Below, in pieces: positions 51,548 through 58,771 of a DNA stretch of 64,000 bases (its first letter is position 1; the number at the start of each line of letters is the position of its first letter). The notes beneath the pieces were generated by a model. It ran no database searches. It was not told the DNA's origin and saw nothing but the letters and a program-made list of their open reading frames with translations. This DNA is from CAYQNU01 sp964419055. Lineage in GTDB: Bacteria > Bacteroidota > Bacteroidia > Flavobacteriales_D > Parvicellaceae. Both the position numbers and the translations under genes were made by a program. The DNA lies in NCBI GenBank assembly GCA_964419055.1, contig CAYQNU010000003.1, forward strand, positions 124,001 through 188,000, given 5' to 3'.

Positions 51548-51986
51548 CGCCCATTACTTCAGCAGCTAAATTCTCAAACTCGCTCCAATCTTCAGATAAC
51601 AACGATTCATATCGTTTTTTATCCCAGATTTCCCACAAGTCGACATTAGCTACTAAGACGATGTCTTTTTGGATACCAGCCCACTCCATTAGATTTTTTG
51701 GAAAAAGTACACGCCCGTTAGAATCGAGCGAAATGCGTGTTGCTCCTTTTTGGAACATACGAGCAAATTTGCGGTCTTTTACCTTGAATCGATTGAGAGA
51801 CCGAAGCTTCTCCATTACCCTATCCCACTCTGAGTTAGTGTAAAGAGAAAGACAATCATCAACACCACGAGAAACAACAAAACTTTCAGAATCGGTAGGA
51901 GCCAATTGTTTACGCATATCAGAAGGCAACAAAAGCCGGGCTTTGTCATCCAATTTGCAGTAATATTCTCCTATAAATCCTTTCAT
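51528..51986 (-). CDS. mraZ: Transcriptional regulator MraZ
   Basis: 152 residues with two MraZ/AbrB-like halves: FIGEYYCKLDDKARLLLPSDMRKQL in parts and the second ATRISLDSNGRVLFPKNLMEWAG. MraZ proteins form ring oligomers that bind tandem GTGGG/TGGGA boxes and control the dcw operon. Here two such boxes with 10-base spacing lie 47-61 bases upstream of the start and a second, inverted pair lies further upstream, which fits autoregulation. First gene of the operon. Confidence 0.94.
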   Translation of the reverse strand: MKGFIGEYYCKLDDKARLLLPSDMRKQLAPTDSESFVVSRGVDDCLSLYTNSEWDRVMEKLRSLNRFKVKDRKFARMFQKGATRISLDSNGRVLFPKNLMEWAGIQKDIVLVANVDLWEIWDKKRYESLLSEDWSEFENLAAEVMGDDDGDN

Positions 51987-52032
51987 ATTTTGCTATTCGC
52001 GCGTTTCAAGGCGTAAAACTAAAAAATATTTA

Positions 52033-52047
52033 CCCACTTTTTCCCAC
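52033..52047 (-). promoter_or_regulatory. Putative MraZ-binding boxes, proximal pair
   Basis: On the minus strand GTGGG-AAAAA-GTGGG: two GTGGG units with a 10-base period, as in known MraZ operators. They lie between the predicted transcription start (about 52075) and mraZ. Confidence 0.65.
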
Positions 52048-52081
52048 TCATTTATGGATTGTGAATAACTTTTTCCTTTTG

Positions 52082-52111
52082 CAAATATATATGAATTTTA
52101 TTGATCTCCAA
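52082..52111 (-). promoter_or_regulatory. Promoter of the dcw operon
   Basis: On the minus strand: TTG, 19 bases, TATATTTG, an exact match to the Bacteroidota consensus. The leader to the mraZ ATG is about 90 bases and includes the proximal MraZ boxes. Confidence 0.75.
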
Positions 52112-52163
52112 ATTATTCAGTAAAATAAAGTGTTTAGCTCATAAAAATCATTCAAAACAGTAT

Positions 52164-52178
52164 GTGGGAAATTGTGGG
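52164..52178 (+). promoter_or_regulatory. Putative MraZ-binding boxes, distal inverted pair
   Basis: On the plus strand GTGGG-AAATT-GTGGG, same 10-base period as the proximal pair but opposite orientation, about 55 bases upstream of the dcw -33 element. Confidence 0.5.
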
Positions 52179-52281
52179 GAACTTTTTAACACTGAAAAGT
52201 TAGGAAGACGTGTTTAAAACTTTGTATATTAAAAATTTGACACAGAAAATGAAACTGAAAAAGGAGGTAGAATTATCTTTT

Positions 52282-52314
52282 TTGTGAGCTGTAATTCATT
52301 TATTTTTACTTTTG
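52282..52314 (+). promoter_or_regulatory. Putative promoter of the REP-associated transposase gene
   Basis: TTG, 22 bases, TACTTTTG; an exact consensus match 46 bases before the ATG at 52361. The remaining sequence between 51987 and 52360 holds only the dcw control elements. Confidence 0.6.
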
Positions 52315-52360
52315 GAATCAAATGAAGAATAATGGAATTGCGTAGATTAATCAATACCAA

Positions 52361-53023
52361 ATGACAAAATTCAAAAACAAATACCGCAACGAATCAGCGC
52401 GTGCATCTTGGTGGAATTATGCTGCTGATGGGGCATATTTCATTACTATTTGTACAGCTGGAAGGGAATGGTTATTTGGTGAAATTTCAAACAACGAAAT
52501 GCACCTGTCACCTATTGGAGAAATCGGCTATCAGGAATGGAACAAATCCTTTGATATGCGAGACGAATTATTTTGCGATACGTTTGTAATAATGCCCAAC
52601 CATATTCACGCTATTTTACGAATTGAAAATGGTATCGTTGGTGTTGGGACGCACGGCCGTGCGTCCCAACAGGACGGCCGTGCGTCCCAACAGGACGGCC
52701 GTGCGTCCCAACAGGATGGCCGTGCGTCCCAACAGGATGGCCGTGCGTCCCAACAGAACCAAACGCCCACCAATACAGGCGTTGCCTATCGTTCACCAAA
52801 ATCAATATCATCATTTGTTGCGGGGTTTAAATCTGCCGCCACCAAACGAATTAATGAATTTCGAAATTCTCCGAAAATCCCTGTATGGCAACCTCGATTT
52901 CACGACCATATTATTCGCAACGAATCAGCATATCATCGTATTTACAATTACATCGAAAATAATATTGGAAAATGGGAAAAAGATCAATTTTTCAAAAACG
53001 ATGAAATGCAATCACCTAGATAA
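52361..53023 (+). CDS. REP-associated tyrosine transposase (Y1_Tnp, RAYT)
   Basis: 220 residues. The HUH motif is present (VIMPNHIHAILRI, about residues 75-87), and the C-terminal YHRIYNYIENN supplies the single catalytic tyrosine; both are typical of RAYT/IS200-like Y1 transposases that nick single-stranded DNA at REP palindromes. The N-terminal RASWWNYAADGAYFITICTAGREWLFGEI in parts also matches. Between the two motifs lies a tandem heptapeptide, DGRASQQ repeated five times, encoded by a 21-bp repeat made of half of a perfect 28-bp palindrome that looks like the element's own REP sequence. The frame stays open. No terminal inverted repeats flank the gene, as expected for a domesticated RAYT. 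Confidence 0.88.
   Translation: MTKFKNKYRNESARASWWNYAADGAYFITICTAGREWLFGEISNNEMHLSPIGEIGYQEWNKSFDMRDELFCDTFVIMPNHIHAILRIENGIVGVGTHGRASQQDGRASQQDGRASQQDGRASQQDGRASQQNQTPTNTGVAYRSPKSISSFVAGFKSAATKRINEFRNSPKIPVWQPRFHDHIIRNESAYHRIYNYIENNIGKWEKDQFFKNDEMQSPR
52643..52670. repeat. Perfect 28-bp REP-like palindrome inside the transposase gene
   Basis: GTTGGGACGCACGG followed by its exact complement. GC-rich in a low-GC genome and close to the GGGACGCAC/GTGCGTCCC palindromes typical of REP elements next to RAYT genes. Confidence 0.8.
52655..52759 (+). repeat. Five 21-bp tandem repeats in the transposase gene
   Basis: Units start at 52655, 52676, 52697, 52718 and 52739 with core GGCCGTGCGTCCCAACAG; copies differ at one base (GAC or GAT) and the last ends AAC. 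Each unit repeats the right half of the palindrome at 52643-52670. Confidence 0.9.
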
Positions 53024-53086
53024 AATTAGAAAAATCAAATTTACCAGGTTAAAAACTCGATTTTTGATCACCTTAGCCACTTGATG

Positions 53087-53117
53087 TTGGGTACAAATAA
53101 CAAATTCATTATCTTTG
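53087..53117 (+). promoter_or_regulatory. Promoter of the RidA gene
   Basis: TTG (53087), 20 bases, TATCTTTG (53110-53117), an exact consensus match. It excludes the upstream TTG start at 53115 and supports ATG 53139. Confidence 0.75.
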
Positions 53118-53138
53118 GCACCCATACACAATATCACT

Positions 53139-53561
53139 ATGGAACAAAATACATCAAAAGCGCCAAAACCAATGGGTCTTTACCCCAACACTAAACGAGT
53201 GGGTAATTTATTATTCATGTCAGGAGTGGGGCCAAGAGCAGCCGGCAGTGGAAGTGAAGATGCAAATATACCTGGGTTGAAATACGACAAAAACGGTAAT
53301 TATGAATCGTTTGATTTTGAGGCACAATGCAAGTCAGTTTTTGACAATGTTCGCAACATATTGGAAGAGGCAGGTGGTAAATGGGAAAACCTAGTGGATG
53401 TTACGGTTTTTTTGACTGATATGAAAAGAGATTTTAAAACCTACAATAGACTCTATGCTGAATATTTCAAAGATGCCATGCCTTGTAGAACAACCGTTGA
53501 AGTAAACTCTTTGCCTTCGCCTATTTGCATTGAATTGAAGTGTATTGCGGTGGTGGAATGA
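53139..53561 (+). CDS. RidA family protein (enamine/imine deaminase)
   Basis: 140 residues from ATG 53139. The YjgF/YER057c/UK114 fold is visible: LLFMSGVGPR, QCKSVFDNVRNILEEAGGKWENLVDVTVFLTDM in parts, and CRTTVEVNSLPSPICIELKCIAVV with the active-site arginine in CRTTVEV. RidA proteins hydrolyse reactive enamines and imines, such as 2-aminoacrylate from PLP enzymes, in the cytoplasm. An insertion near residues 35-55 (GSGSEDANIPGLKYDKNGNYE) is larger than in E. coli RidA (128 residues) and recalls the 2-aminomuconate deaminase-type branch. It stands alone behind a consensus promoter. Confidence 0.88.
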   Translation: MEQNTSKAPKPMGLYPNTKRVGNLLFMSGVGPRAAGSGSEDANIPGLKYDKNGNYESFDFEAQCKSVFDNVRNILEEAGGKWENLVDVTVFLTDMKRDFKTYNRLYAEYFKDAMPCRTTVEVNSLPSPICIELKCIAVVE

Positions 53562-53565
53562 TTTG

Positions 53566-53616
53566 ATTGTAGATATTAGATATTAGATATTAGATTTTAG
53601 ATGTTAGATTTTAGAC
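53566..53616. repeat. TAGAT-type short tandem repeats
   Basis: Irregular tandem units of TTAGATAT and TTAGATTT follow the RidA gene. Similar low-complexity strings occur at 35355-35385 and, as AAAGACT on the minus strand, at 57561-57600. Confidence 0.5.
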
Positions 53617-53647
53617 AATAGCATTAGGATTTTATAATCTACTTTTT

Positions 53648-54253
53648 TCACTTATTCCTGTTTAACTGAACGTAACGCACTAACTTTTCAAAATTCATAT
53701 TCTTTAAAGATTGTTTTTCAGCTTTATCAATAACCATTGAAATGAGTAGTATACCCAAAGACCACCCAACAAGGAATAACCAGCTAAAAATTGAATAAGG
53801 AATGGAAGTAATCATTATTATGCATATTAATAATACTATCCGCAAACCTTTTAATCCAATGACATTCATTCTATCTTTTTCAAACTTTGATTTAATTTTT
53901 CTATTGACAGCTTTATCATCAAGATACGATTCTGCCAATTGAATATCCAATTGCTGTTCTTTGGTGAATCTCAATTTAATAGAATCCCAATTTTTTATAT
54001 CCTTCTTGGATTCTGTCTTTACATCACTTTGATAAAAAACACTATTATTTAGATTACTCTTATTACTAATGTGATTAGTTAAAAAGTAATATTTTCTTTC
54101 TAACTCAACAAATTCATCATTAGCCGTTTTAGACACATTCACATCTGGATGCAAACGTTTTGCCATCAGCCTATAAACCTTCTTAACATCATCAAATGTT
54201 GCTGTAACGGGCAACCCAAAATAGTCAAAATATTTTTTAATCTGATTAGCCAT
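53648..54253 (-). CDS. Membrane-attached J-domain protein
   Basis: 201 residues. The first 65 residues are a J domain with the HPD motif (RLHPDVNVSK, about residues 34-43), which stimulates DnaK-type chaperones. After a charged linker, two membrane helices are predicted (LRIVLLICIIMITSIPYSIFSWLFLVGWSLGILLISMVI, in two parts, about residues 128-170). The G/F and zinc-finger regions of DnaJ are missing, so it is a class C J protein that would recruit DnaK to the inner membrane. Its client is unknown. It follows the NDH-2 gene by 62 bases in the same direction. Confidence 0.85.
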   Translation of the reverse strand: MANQIKKYFDYFGLPVTATFDDVKKVYRLMAKRLHPDVNVSKTANDEFVELERKYYFLTNHISNKSNLNNSVFYQSDVKTESKKDIKNWDSIKLRFTKEQQLDIQLAESYLDDKAVNRKIKSKFEKDRMNVIGLKGLRIVLLICIIMITSIPYSIFSWLFLVGWSLGILLISMVIDKAEKQSLKNMNFEKLVRYVQLNRNK

Positions 54254-54315
54254 TAACGCCTCCTACCTCTTTAAACAAATTTCATGTAACTATTTAATCC
54301 CTGCAAATAAGGTTT

Positions 54316-55647
54316 CTACCCCCCTTGACGCATTTCCTTTTCCAATTGTTTTTTTCGTTTTCGTTTTTCTTCATATAAGTCAAAGGGCGTAATGATTAAT
54401 CGGATACCTCGGTCTGAATTGAAATAATTTTTAGTCCAGTTAAATAAAGTGACCAATTTGTTTCTGAACCCCACTAACGACATCAAATGCACCACCATCC
54501 AAACAAACCATGCTGGAGAACCGCCAAATTTCATTTTGCCAATTTCCACCACAGCTTTATTTTTACCCACTGTGGCCATTGCGCCTTTATCTTTATATTG
54601 AAAAGGTTTCATAGGTTTGTTTTCTATATCCAACAAGAGGTTCTTGGCCAATTGTTTACCTTGTTGCATGGCTGCTGGCGCCACCATCGGGTGACCTTTG
54701 GGAAATGCTGGTGTACTCATACTGGCTACATCGCCCACTGCATAAACATTTGTATATCCTTTTACTCGATTGTATTCGTCTACCTCTATCCTACCTCCTT
54801 TATTCACTGCTTCGGCACCCAACCCTTCTATTGGATTCCCAATTACTCCTGCTGTCCATATTAAGGTTCGTGCAATGATATCTTGTCCCGTATTGGTTTG
54901 TACATAATCTCCAAAAAAATCTAACACACGTGTTCCCAAAACTACGGTAACGCCCAAACTTTCAAGATATTTTTTGGCCTTTTCGCTGCTTTTTTCACTC
55001 AACATGGGTAAAACACGGTCGCCAGATTGAACGATATAAATATTCATTTGTGACAAATCAATTTCTGGATAGTCCTTTGGGAACACTTTGAGTTTTAATT
55101 CACCTAATGCGCCTGCTAATTCCACACCCGTTGGTCCTGCTCCAGCAATCACAATATTCATCATCCCTTGACGTTTGCGCACATTGGAATTCAATAACGT
55201 TTTCTCAAAATTTTGCAAAATCATACTACGCAAATCCAATGCTTCTAGTACACTCTTCATGGGCATAGAACTTATTGTCAACCCTTCATTATCTAAAAAG
55301 TTGGTCTTTGCTCCAGTAGCTATTACCAAATAATCATAAGGTAATTCGTCATCACCCATAATGATTTTATTTTCAGATTGCACAACAGATTGCACTTCTC
55401 CTAATCTGAAAAATACATTCTTAGATTTTGCAAAAATCTTGCGAATAGGATAGGCAATAGATTCTGCTTCTAATACTGAAGTAGCCACTTGATATAAGAG
55501 CGGTTGAAAGGTGTGGTAGTTATTTTTATCTACAATTACCACCTGAATGGGCTTATTTTTTAATGTTTTAGCGAGTTCAATACCGCCAAAGCCTCCTCCA
55601 ATAATAACCACTCTTTTTTTGTATGGATTGGGTATATCTATGAGCAT
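54316..55647 (-). CDS. ndh: Type II NADH:quinone oxidoreductase (NDH-2)
   Basis: 443 residues. Two Rossmann motifs: RVVIIGGGFGGIELAKTL at the N terminus (FAD) and IVIAGAGPTGVELAGALGE at about residues 165-183 (NADH). The FAD-contacting NVYAVGDVASM and the family pattern YHTFQPLLYQVATSVLE near residue 44 support NDH-2 over other FAD-dependent pyridine nucleotide oxidoreductases. A C-terminal hydrophobic amphipathic part (PAWFVWMVVHLMSLVGFRNK) attaches it to the inner membrane. It passes electrons from NADH to quinone without pumping protons. Confidence 0.9.
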   Translation of the reverse strand: MLIDIPNPYKKRVVIIGGGFGGIELAKTLKNKPIQVVIVDKNNYHTFQPLLYQVATSVLEAESIAYPIRKIFAKSKNVFFRLGEVQSVVQSENKIIMGDDELPYDYLVIATGAKTNFLDNEGLTISSMPMKSVLEALDLRSMILQNFEKTLLNSNVRKRQGMMNIVIAGAGPTGVELAGALGELKLKVFPKDYPEIDLSQMNIYIVQSGDRVLPMLSEKSSEKAKKYLESLGVTVVLGTRVLDFFGDYVQTNTGQDIIARTLIWTAGVIGNPIEGLGAEAVNKGGRIEVDEYNRVKGYTNVYAVGDVASMSTPAFPKGHPMVAPAAMQQGKQLAKNLLLDIENKPMKPFQYKDKGAMATVGKNKAVVEIGKMKFGGSPAWFVWMVVHLMSLVGFRNKLVTLFNWTKNYFNSDRGIRLIITPFDLYEEKRKRKKQLEKEMRQGG

Positions 55648-55667
55648 AATGTGTTAGTTTAGTGGCA

Positions 55668-55697
55668 TAAAGATATAAATAAATAGCATTTAAGCAA
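55668..55697 (-). promoter_or_regulatory. Putative promoter of the NDH-2 gene
   Basis: On the minus strand: TTG, 19 bases, TATCTTTA, one mismatch to TAnnTTTG, 21 bases before the ATG at 55647. Confidence 0.5.
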
Positions 55698-55769
55698 CCT
55701 TTATTTTATTTATTCTCATTTCATTATCAAAATTAATTCTAGTTTTGACCTCTAACTTTAAATGGATTA

Positions 55770-57008
55770 ATGGGGTCTCTGTTGCGATTATTATTTTTAC
55801 TGATTTTAGCCGGGAAGCTCTTCTTGCTTTACCTAATGCCTTCGCCCCAACTTTTTGAAAATCACGATATCGCTGTGAATTTTATTCAATCAGGTACGAT
55901 GTATTACCATTTAGATGGACACCAAGATTTCAATCATCAATTTCCTCTTTATGACAGTTTTTTAATTTTAATGTATCAACTTTTTGGCATTGTACCGAAA
56001 TGGATTGCGGTTTTTCATATTATTTTTAATGCGCTGAGTGCTCTGCTCGTCTATAAATTAACTCATCGGTTGTTACAAAACGCCCATTTGACTATATTTT
56101 GGATTCCAACCCTATGTTCATTAGCACTATTAACCGAACCTTTTTTATTGGATTACCAACTATCAAAGATACATCCACTTACATTTGATGTATTTTTCAC
56201 CTTAGCAACTGTTTATTTTTCGCTGAACTATGTAAATAAACCCACACTAAAAAACGGCACTTTATTCTGCATTTTATTCGGATTGACCCTTTTGGAAAGA
56301 GCTACATTAATCGTTGCTATAGTTCCGGCAATTGTCCATCTATACAGCTCACCCGATGATTTATTACATCGAACTAAAAGAATCGGAAATCTTGTTTTAA
56401 TTAGCATACTTTCTTTTTCAATATTCGTGTTGCCTTGGATGCTGAGAAACCATCAACTCACCGGTCATTTTCAATTGACAAGCGGAACCTACCGTTATCT
56501 ATACGTAGGCAGTTTGCCAGAAACAAACGGCACGAACACACTAATGGGAAGTAATGGAACGTATTATGAGCTTTTGCCACAAGAACCGATAATGTGGGTC
56601 GATCGCACCATGGATGAACAAATGAACTACTACAAAAGCGAGTACTTAAAAAAGTGGGTACAAAACCCAAGTGAGTTATTTTTTATGTGGGGAGTTAAAT
56701 TCAAAAACTTCTTTTGGTTTTCAAAAACCAGCACCCAAAACCTCAAATCAACCTCCATGCAATGGTATTATTGGCTTTACGTATTAGGCAGAGCGTTGTT
56801 GATGTGCGGTGCACTTATAGGGCTATTTTTTATGGGCAAAAAATTCAAAGGAATGGCACTAATGATGCTCTCATTAGCTCTTTTGCAATCGTTTTTTTAT
56901 GTGGAGACCCGACACCTTATGCCTGTACTGTTTATAGTGCATTTTTTCTTTTTCTTGGGTGTCTATGCACTTTTGAATTTAAACCAACAAAAGAAAATTA
57001 ACCCTTAG
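55770..57008 (+). CDS. GT-C type membrane glycosyltransferase-like protein
   Basis: 412 residues with about ten membrane helices. The first periplasmic loop carries the acidic ENHDIAVNFIQSG segment expected of GT-C enzymes (ArnT/PMT/GT39-like), followed by a histidine-rich DGHQDFNHQFPLYD. A LLERATL segment near residue 175 resembles the conserved site after the sixth helix, and the C-terminal soluble part is short. Such enzymes transfer a sugar from a polyprenyl carrier to lipid or protein at the periplasmic face. The substrate is not known, and the family assignment is by topology and motif order only. It overlaps the convergent tadA gene by four bases. Confidence 0.65.
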   Translation: MGSLLRLLFLLILAGKLFLLYLMPSPQLFENHDIAVNFIQSGTMYYHLDGHQDFNHQFPLYDSFLILMYQLFGIVPKWIAVFHIIFNALSALLVYKLTHRLLQNAHLTIFWIPTLCSLALLTEPFLLDYQLSKIHPLTFDVFFTLATVYFSLNYVNKPTLKNGTLFCILFGLTLLERATLIVAIVPAIVHLYSSPDDLLHRTKRIGNLVLISILSFSIFVLPWMLRNHQLTGHFQLTSGTYRYLYVGSLPETNGTNTLMGSNGTYYELLPQEPIMWVDRTMDEQMNYYKSEYLKKWVQNPSELFFMWGVKFKNFFWFSKTSTQNLKSTSMQWYYWLYVLGRALLMCGALIGLFFMGKKFKGMALMMLSLALLQSFFYVETRHLMPVLFIVHFFFFLGVYALLNLNQQKKINP

Positions 57009-57454
57009 TTGTTTCGCTTTGAAGCAAAATAATTTTTGATAATTGCACTGCATTCCTCTTCCAAAATGCCGCCCACAACTTCGGTGGAGGGATGCAAAAC
57101 ATATTCAGATAATCGTTGATAACCTCTTCGTTCGTCTTTGGCTCCGTATACAATTTTACCAATGCGTGTCCAAAAGGCAGCGCCCGCACACATCACACAG
57201 GGTTCCAATGTCACATAAAGTGTACATTCATTTAAGTACTTATTACCCAACGTTTCGGTAGCAGCGGTAAATGCTTGCATTTCGGCATGAGCCGTAAAAT
57301 CAGTTAGCACTTCAGTAAGGTTGTGACAACGTGCTATTACTTTATTTTTGGTGACAATAATGGCTCCCACAGGCACCTCATCACGAGCAGCTGCTTTTTT
57401 AGCTTCCTCAAGAGCTAATCGCATGAAATAATTATCGTTGAAAGGTTCGAGCAT
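57005..57454 (-). CDS. tadA: tRNA(adenine34) deaminase
   Basis: 149 residues from ATG 57454 (MLEPFNDNYFMRLALEEAKKA in parts); longer starts up to 57526 add an unconserved leader. The zinc deaminase motifs are complete: HAE (TAHAEMQAF) and PCxxC (LEPCVMCAGAAFW), with VPVGAIIV before them. TadA converts A34 to inosine in tRNA-Arg(ACG); a guanine deaminase-like specificity is less likely given length and motifs. It lies next to trhO and trhP, which also modify the wobble base. Confidence 0.88.
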   Translation of the reverse strand: MLEPFNDNYFMRLALEEAKKAAARDEVPVGAIIVTKNKVIARCHNLTEVLTDFTAHAEMQAFTAATETLGNKYLNECTLYVTLEPCVMCAGAAFWTRIGKIVYGAKDERRGYQRLSEYVLHPSTEVVGGILEEECSAIIKNYFASKRNN

Positions 57455-57560
57455 GAGAGAGTTGTTTGGTTGGTAGGTTATTCTATTGTTCGATTGTTTA
57501 GTTTGATTTTTGAAGTTTAGGATCAACTAATCTCAAACCTCAAACAAGTTTATCATATAT

Positions 57561-57600
57561 CTTCTAGTCTTTTGTCTTAAAGTCTTTTATCTTCCAGTCT
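57561..57600. repeat. AAAGACT-type short tandem repeats
   Basis: On the minus strand, irregular AGACTTTAAGAC and AAAGACTAGAAG units lie between tadA and trhO. They are low-complexity strings of the same general kind as those at 53566-53616. Confidence 0.45.
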
Positions 57601-57603
57601 AGC

Positions 57604-58635
57604 TTACTTTTTAAACACTAACACTTCCGATCTTCCTTTTTTAAATATTTTGTTACTAACTATAAGTCCTTTTCTTAGTTCTTTTTGTACTTCGTGGGGC
57701 AATTCATGTATTTCTTTACAAGCATCGCTGCAACAGTTGTTCATAGCTGTTTTGCAAGCATCACATTGAATGAACAATAAATGACAAGCCTCATTGGCAC
57801 AATTGGTATGCGCATCAAAAGGAGCTCCGCATTGGTGGCAATTGGCAATTACGTCATCACTTACGCGTTCGCCCCTCCTATCATCAAAGACGAAGTTTTT
57901 GCCCATAAATTTGTTCTCTAAATTCTCAGCTTTTACTTGTCGAACATACTCAATAATTCCTCCTTCCAATTGATACACATTCTTAAATCCTTTGTGTTTG
58001 AAGTAGGCACTGGCTTTTTCACATCGGATGCCACCCGTGCAGTACATCACCAAGTTTTTGTCTTCTTTGTGTTCTTTTAAATCTTCTTCAATAATATCCA
58101 ACGAATCTCTAAACGTGTCCACATCAGGCGTTATAGCACCTTTGAAATGACCAATTTCACTTTCATAATGATTGCGCATATCCACCAAAACGGTATTATC
58201 ATCCGCTATTATTTCGTTAAAATCTTTTGCTTTTAGGTGTGTTCCAATATTCGTTACATCAAAAGTGGCATCATTCAATCCATCCGCTACAATTTTATCT
58301 CGCACTTTAACTTTGAGTTTCAAAAACGATTTATTGAATTGTTCAATGGCAATATTCAATCGTACATTTTCTATAAAAGGAATGGTATCCAAAAAGGTTT
58401 TGAAACGTTCAAAATTTTTGGCAGGAACGGACAATTGCGCATTGATGCCTTCGTGAGCAACGTATATTCTACCTAAGACTTCCATATCGTCCCAGTTGAC
58501 AAACAAAAAATTGCGAAATAAAGCAGGATTGCCTATTTGATGGTATTTATAGAAAGAAATGGTCAATCGATCTTCTCCAGCTTCATCGATGAGCCGCGCT
58601 CTTTCCTCAGCGCTTAGTTTGTTGTACAGTTGCAT
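57604..58635 (-). CDS. trhO: tRNA uridine(34) hydroxylase (rhodanese family)
   Basis: 343 residues of the YceA/TrhO family: N-terminal acylphosphatase-like domain (YVAHEGINAQLSVP), rhodanese domain with the active-site cysteine in MYCTGGIRCEKASAYFKHKGF (in parts, about residue 200), and the LEGGIIEY segment. The C-terminal part has two cysteine clusters (CHQCGAPF, then CANEACHLLFIQCDACK), likely zinc-binding. TrhO makes 5-hydroxyuridine at the wobble position with oxygen. trhP, the prephenate-dependent enzyme for the same modification, is divergent from it across a shared promoter region. Confidence 0.92.
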   Translation of the reverse strand: MQLYNKLSAEERARLIDEAGEDRLTISFYKYHQIGNPALFRNFLFVNWDDMEVLGRIYVAHEGINAQLSVPAKNFERFKTFLDTIPFIENVRLNIAIEQFNKSFLKLKVKVRDKIVADGLNDATFDVTNIGTHLKAKDFNEIIADDNTVLVDMRNHYESEIGHFKGAITPDVDTFRDSLDIIEEDLKEHKEDKNLVMYCTGGIRCEKASAYFKHKGFKNVYQLEGGIIEYVRQVKAENLENKFMGKNFVFDDRRGERVSDDVIANCHQCGAPFDAHTNCANEACHLLFIQCDACKTAMNNCCSDACKEIHELPHEVQKELRKGLIVSNKIFKKGRSEVLVFKK

Positions 58636-58673
58636 GCTATAAACAAGTTTTAACGATTAAGAAATTATTTGGT

Positions 58674-58703
58674 GCAAAGGTACAGATATATTTATACTTA
58701 ACA
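58674..58703 (-). promoter_or_regulatory. Promoter of trhO
   Basis: On the minus strand: TTG, 19 bases, TACCTTTG, an exact consensus match 39 bases before the ATG at 58635. Confidence 0.75.
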
Positions 58704-58743
58704 AAAACTGAGATTTATCATAATTTAATCGCGGTAAGCCTTT

Positions 58744-58751
58744 TACTTTTG
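58744..58751 (+). promoter_or_regulatory. Possible -7 box of trhP
   Basis: TACTTTTG, 21-28 bases before the ATG at 58772; no TTG at the expected distance. Confidence 0.4.
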
Positions 58752-58771
58752 TTGGTTTACAATAAATGGTT

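Noticed and set aside
52655..52759. Five regular repeats as a mini-CRISPR
   Set aside because: Units are contiguous 21-mers without spacers and lie in frame in the transposase gene.
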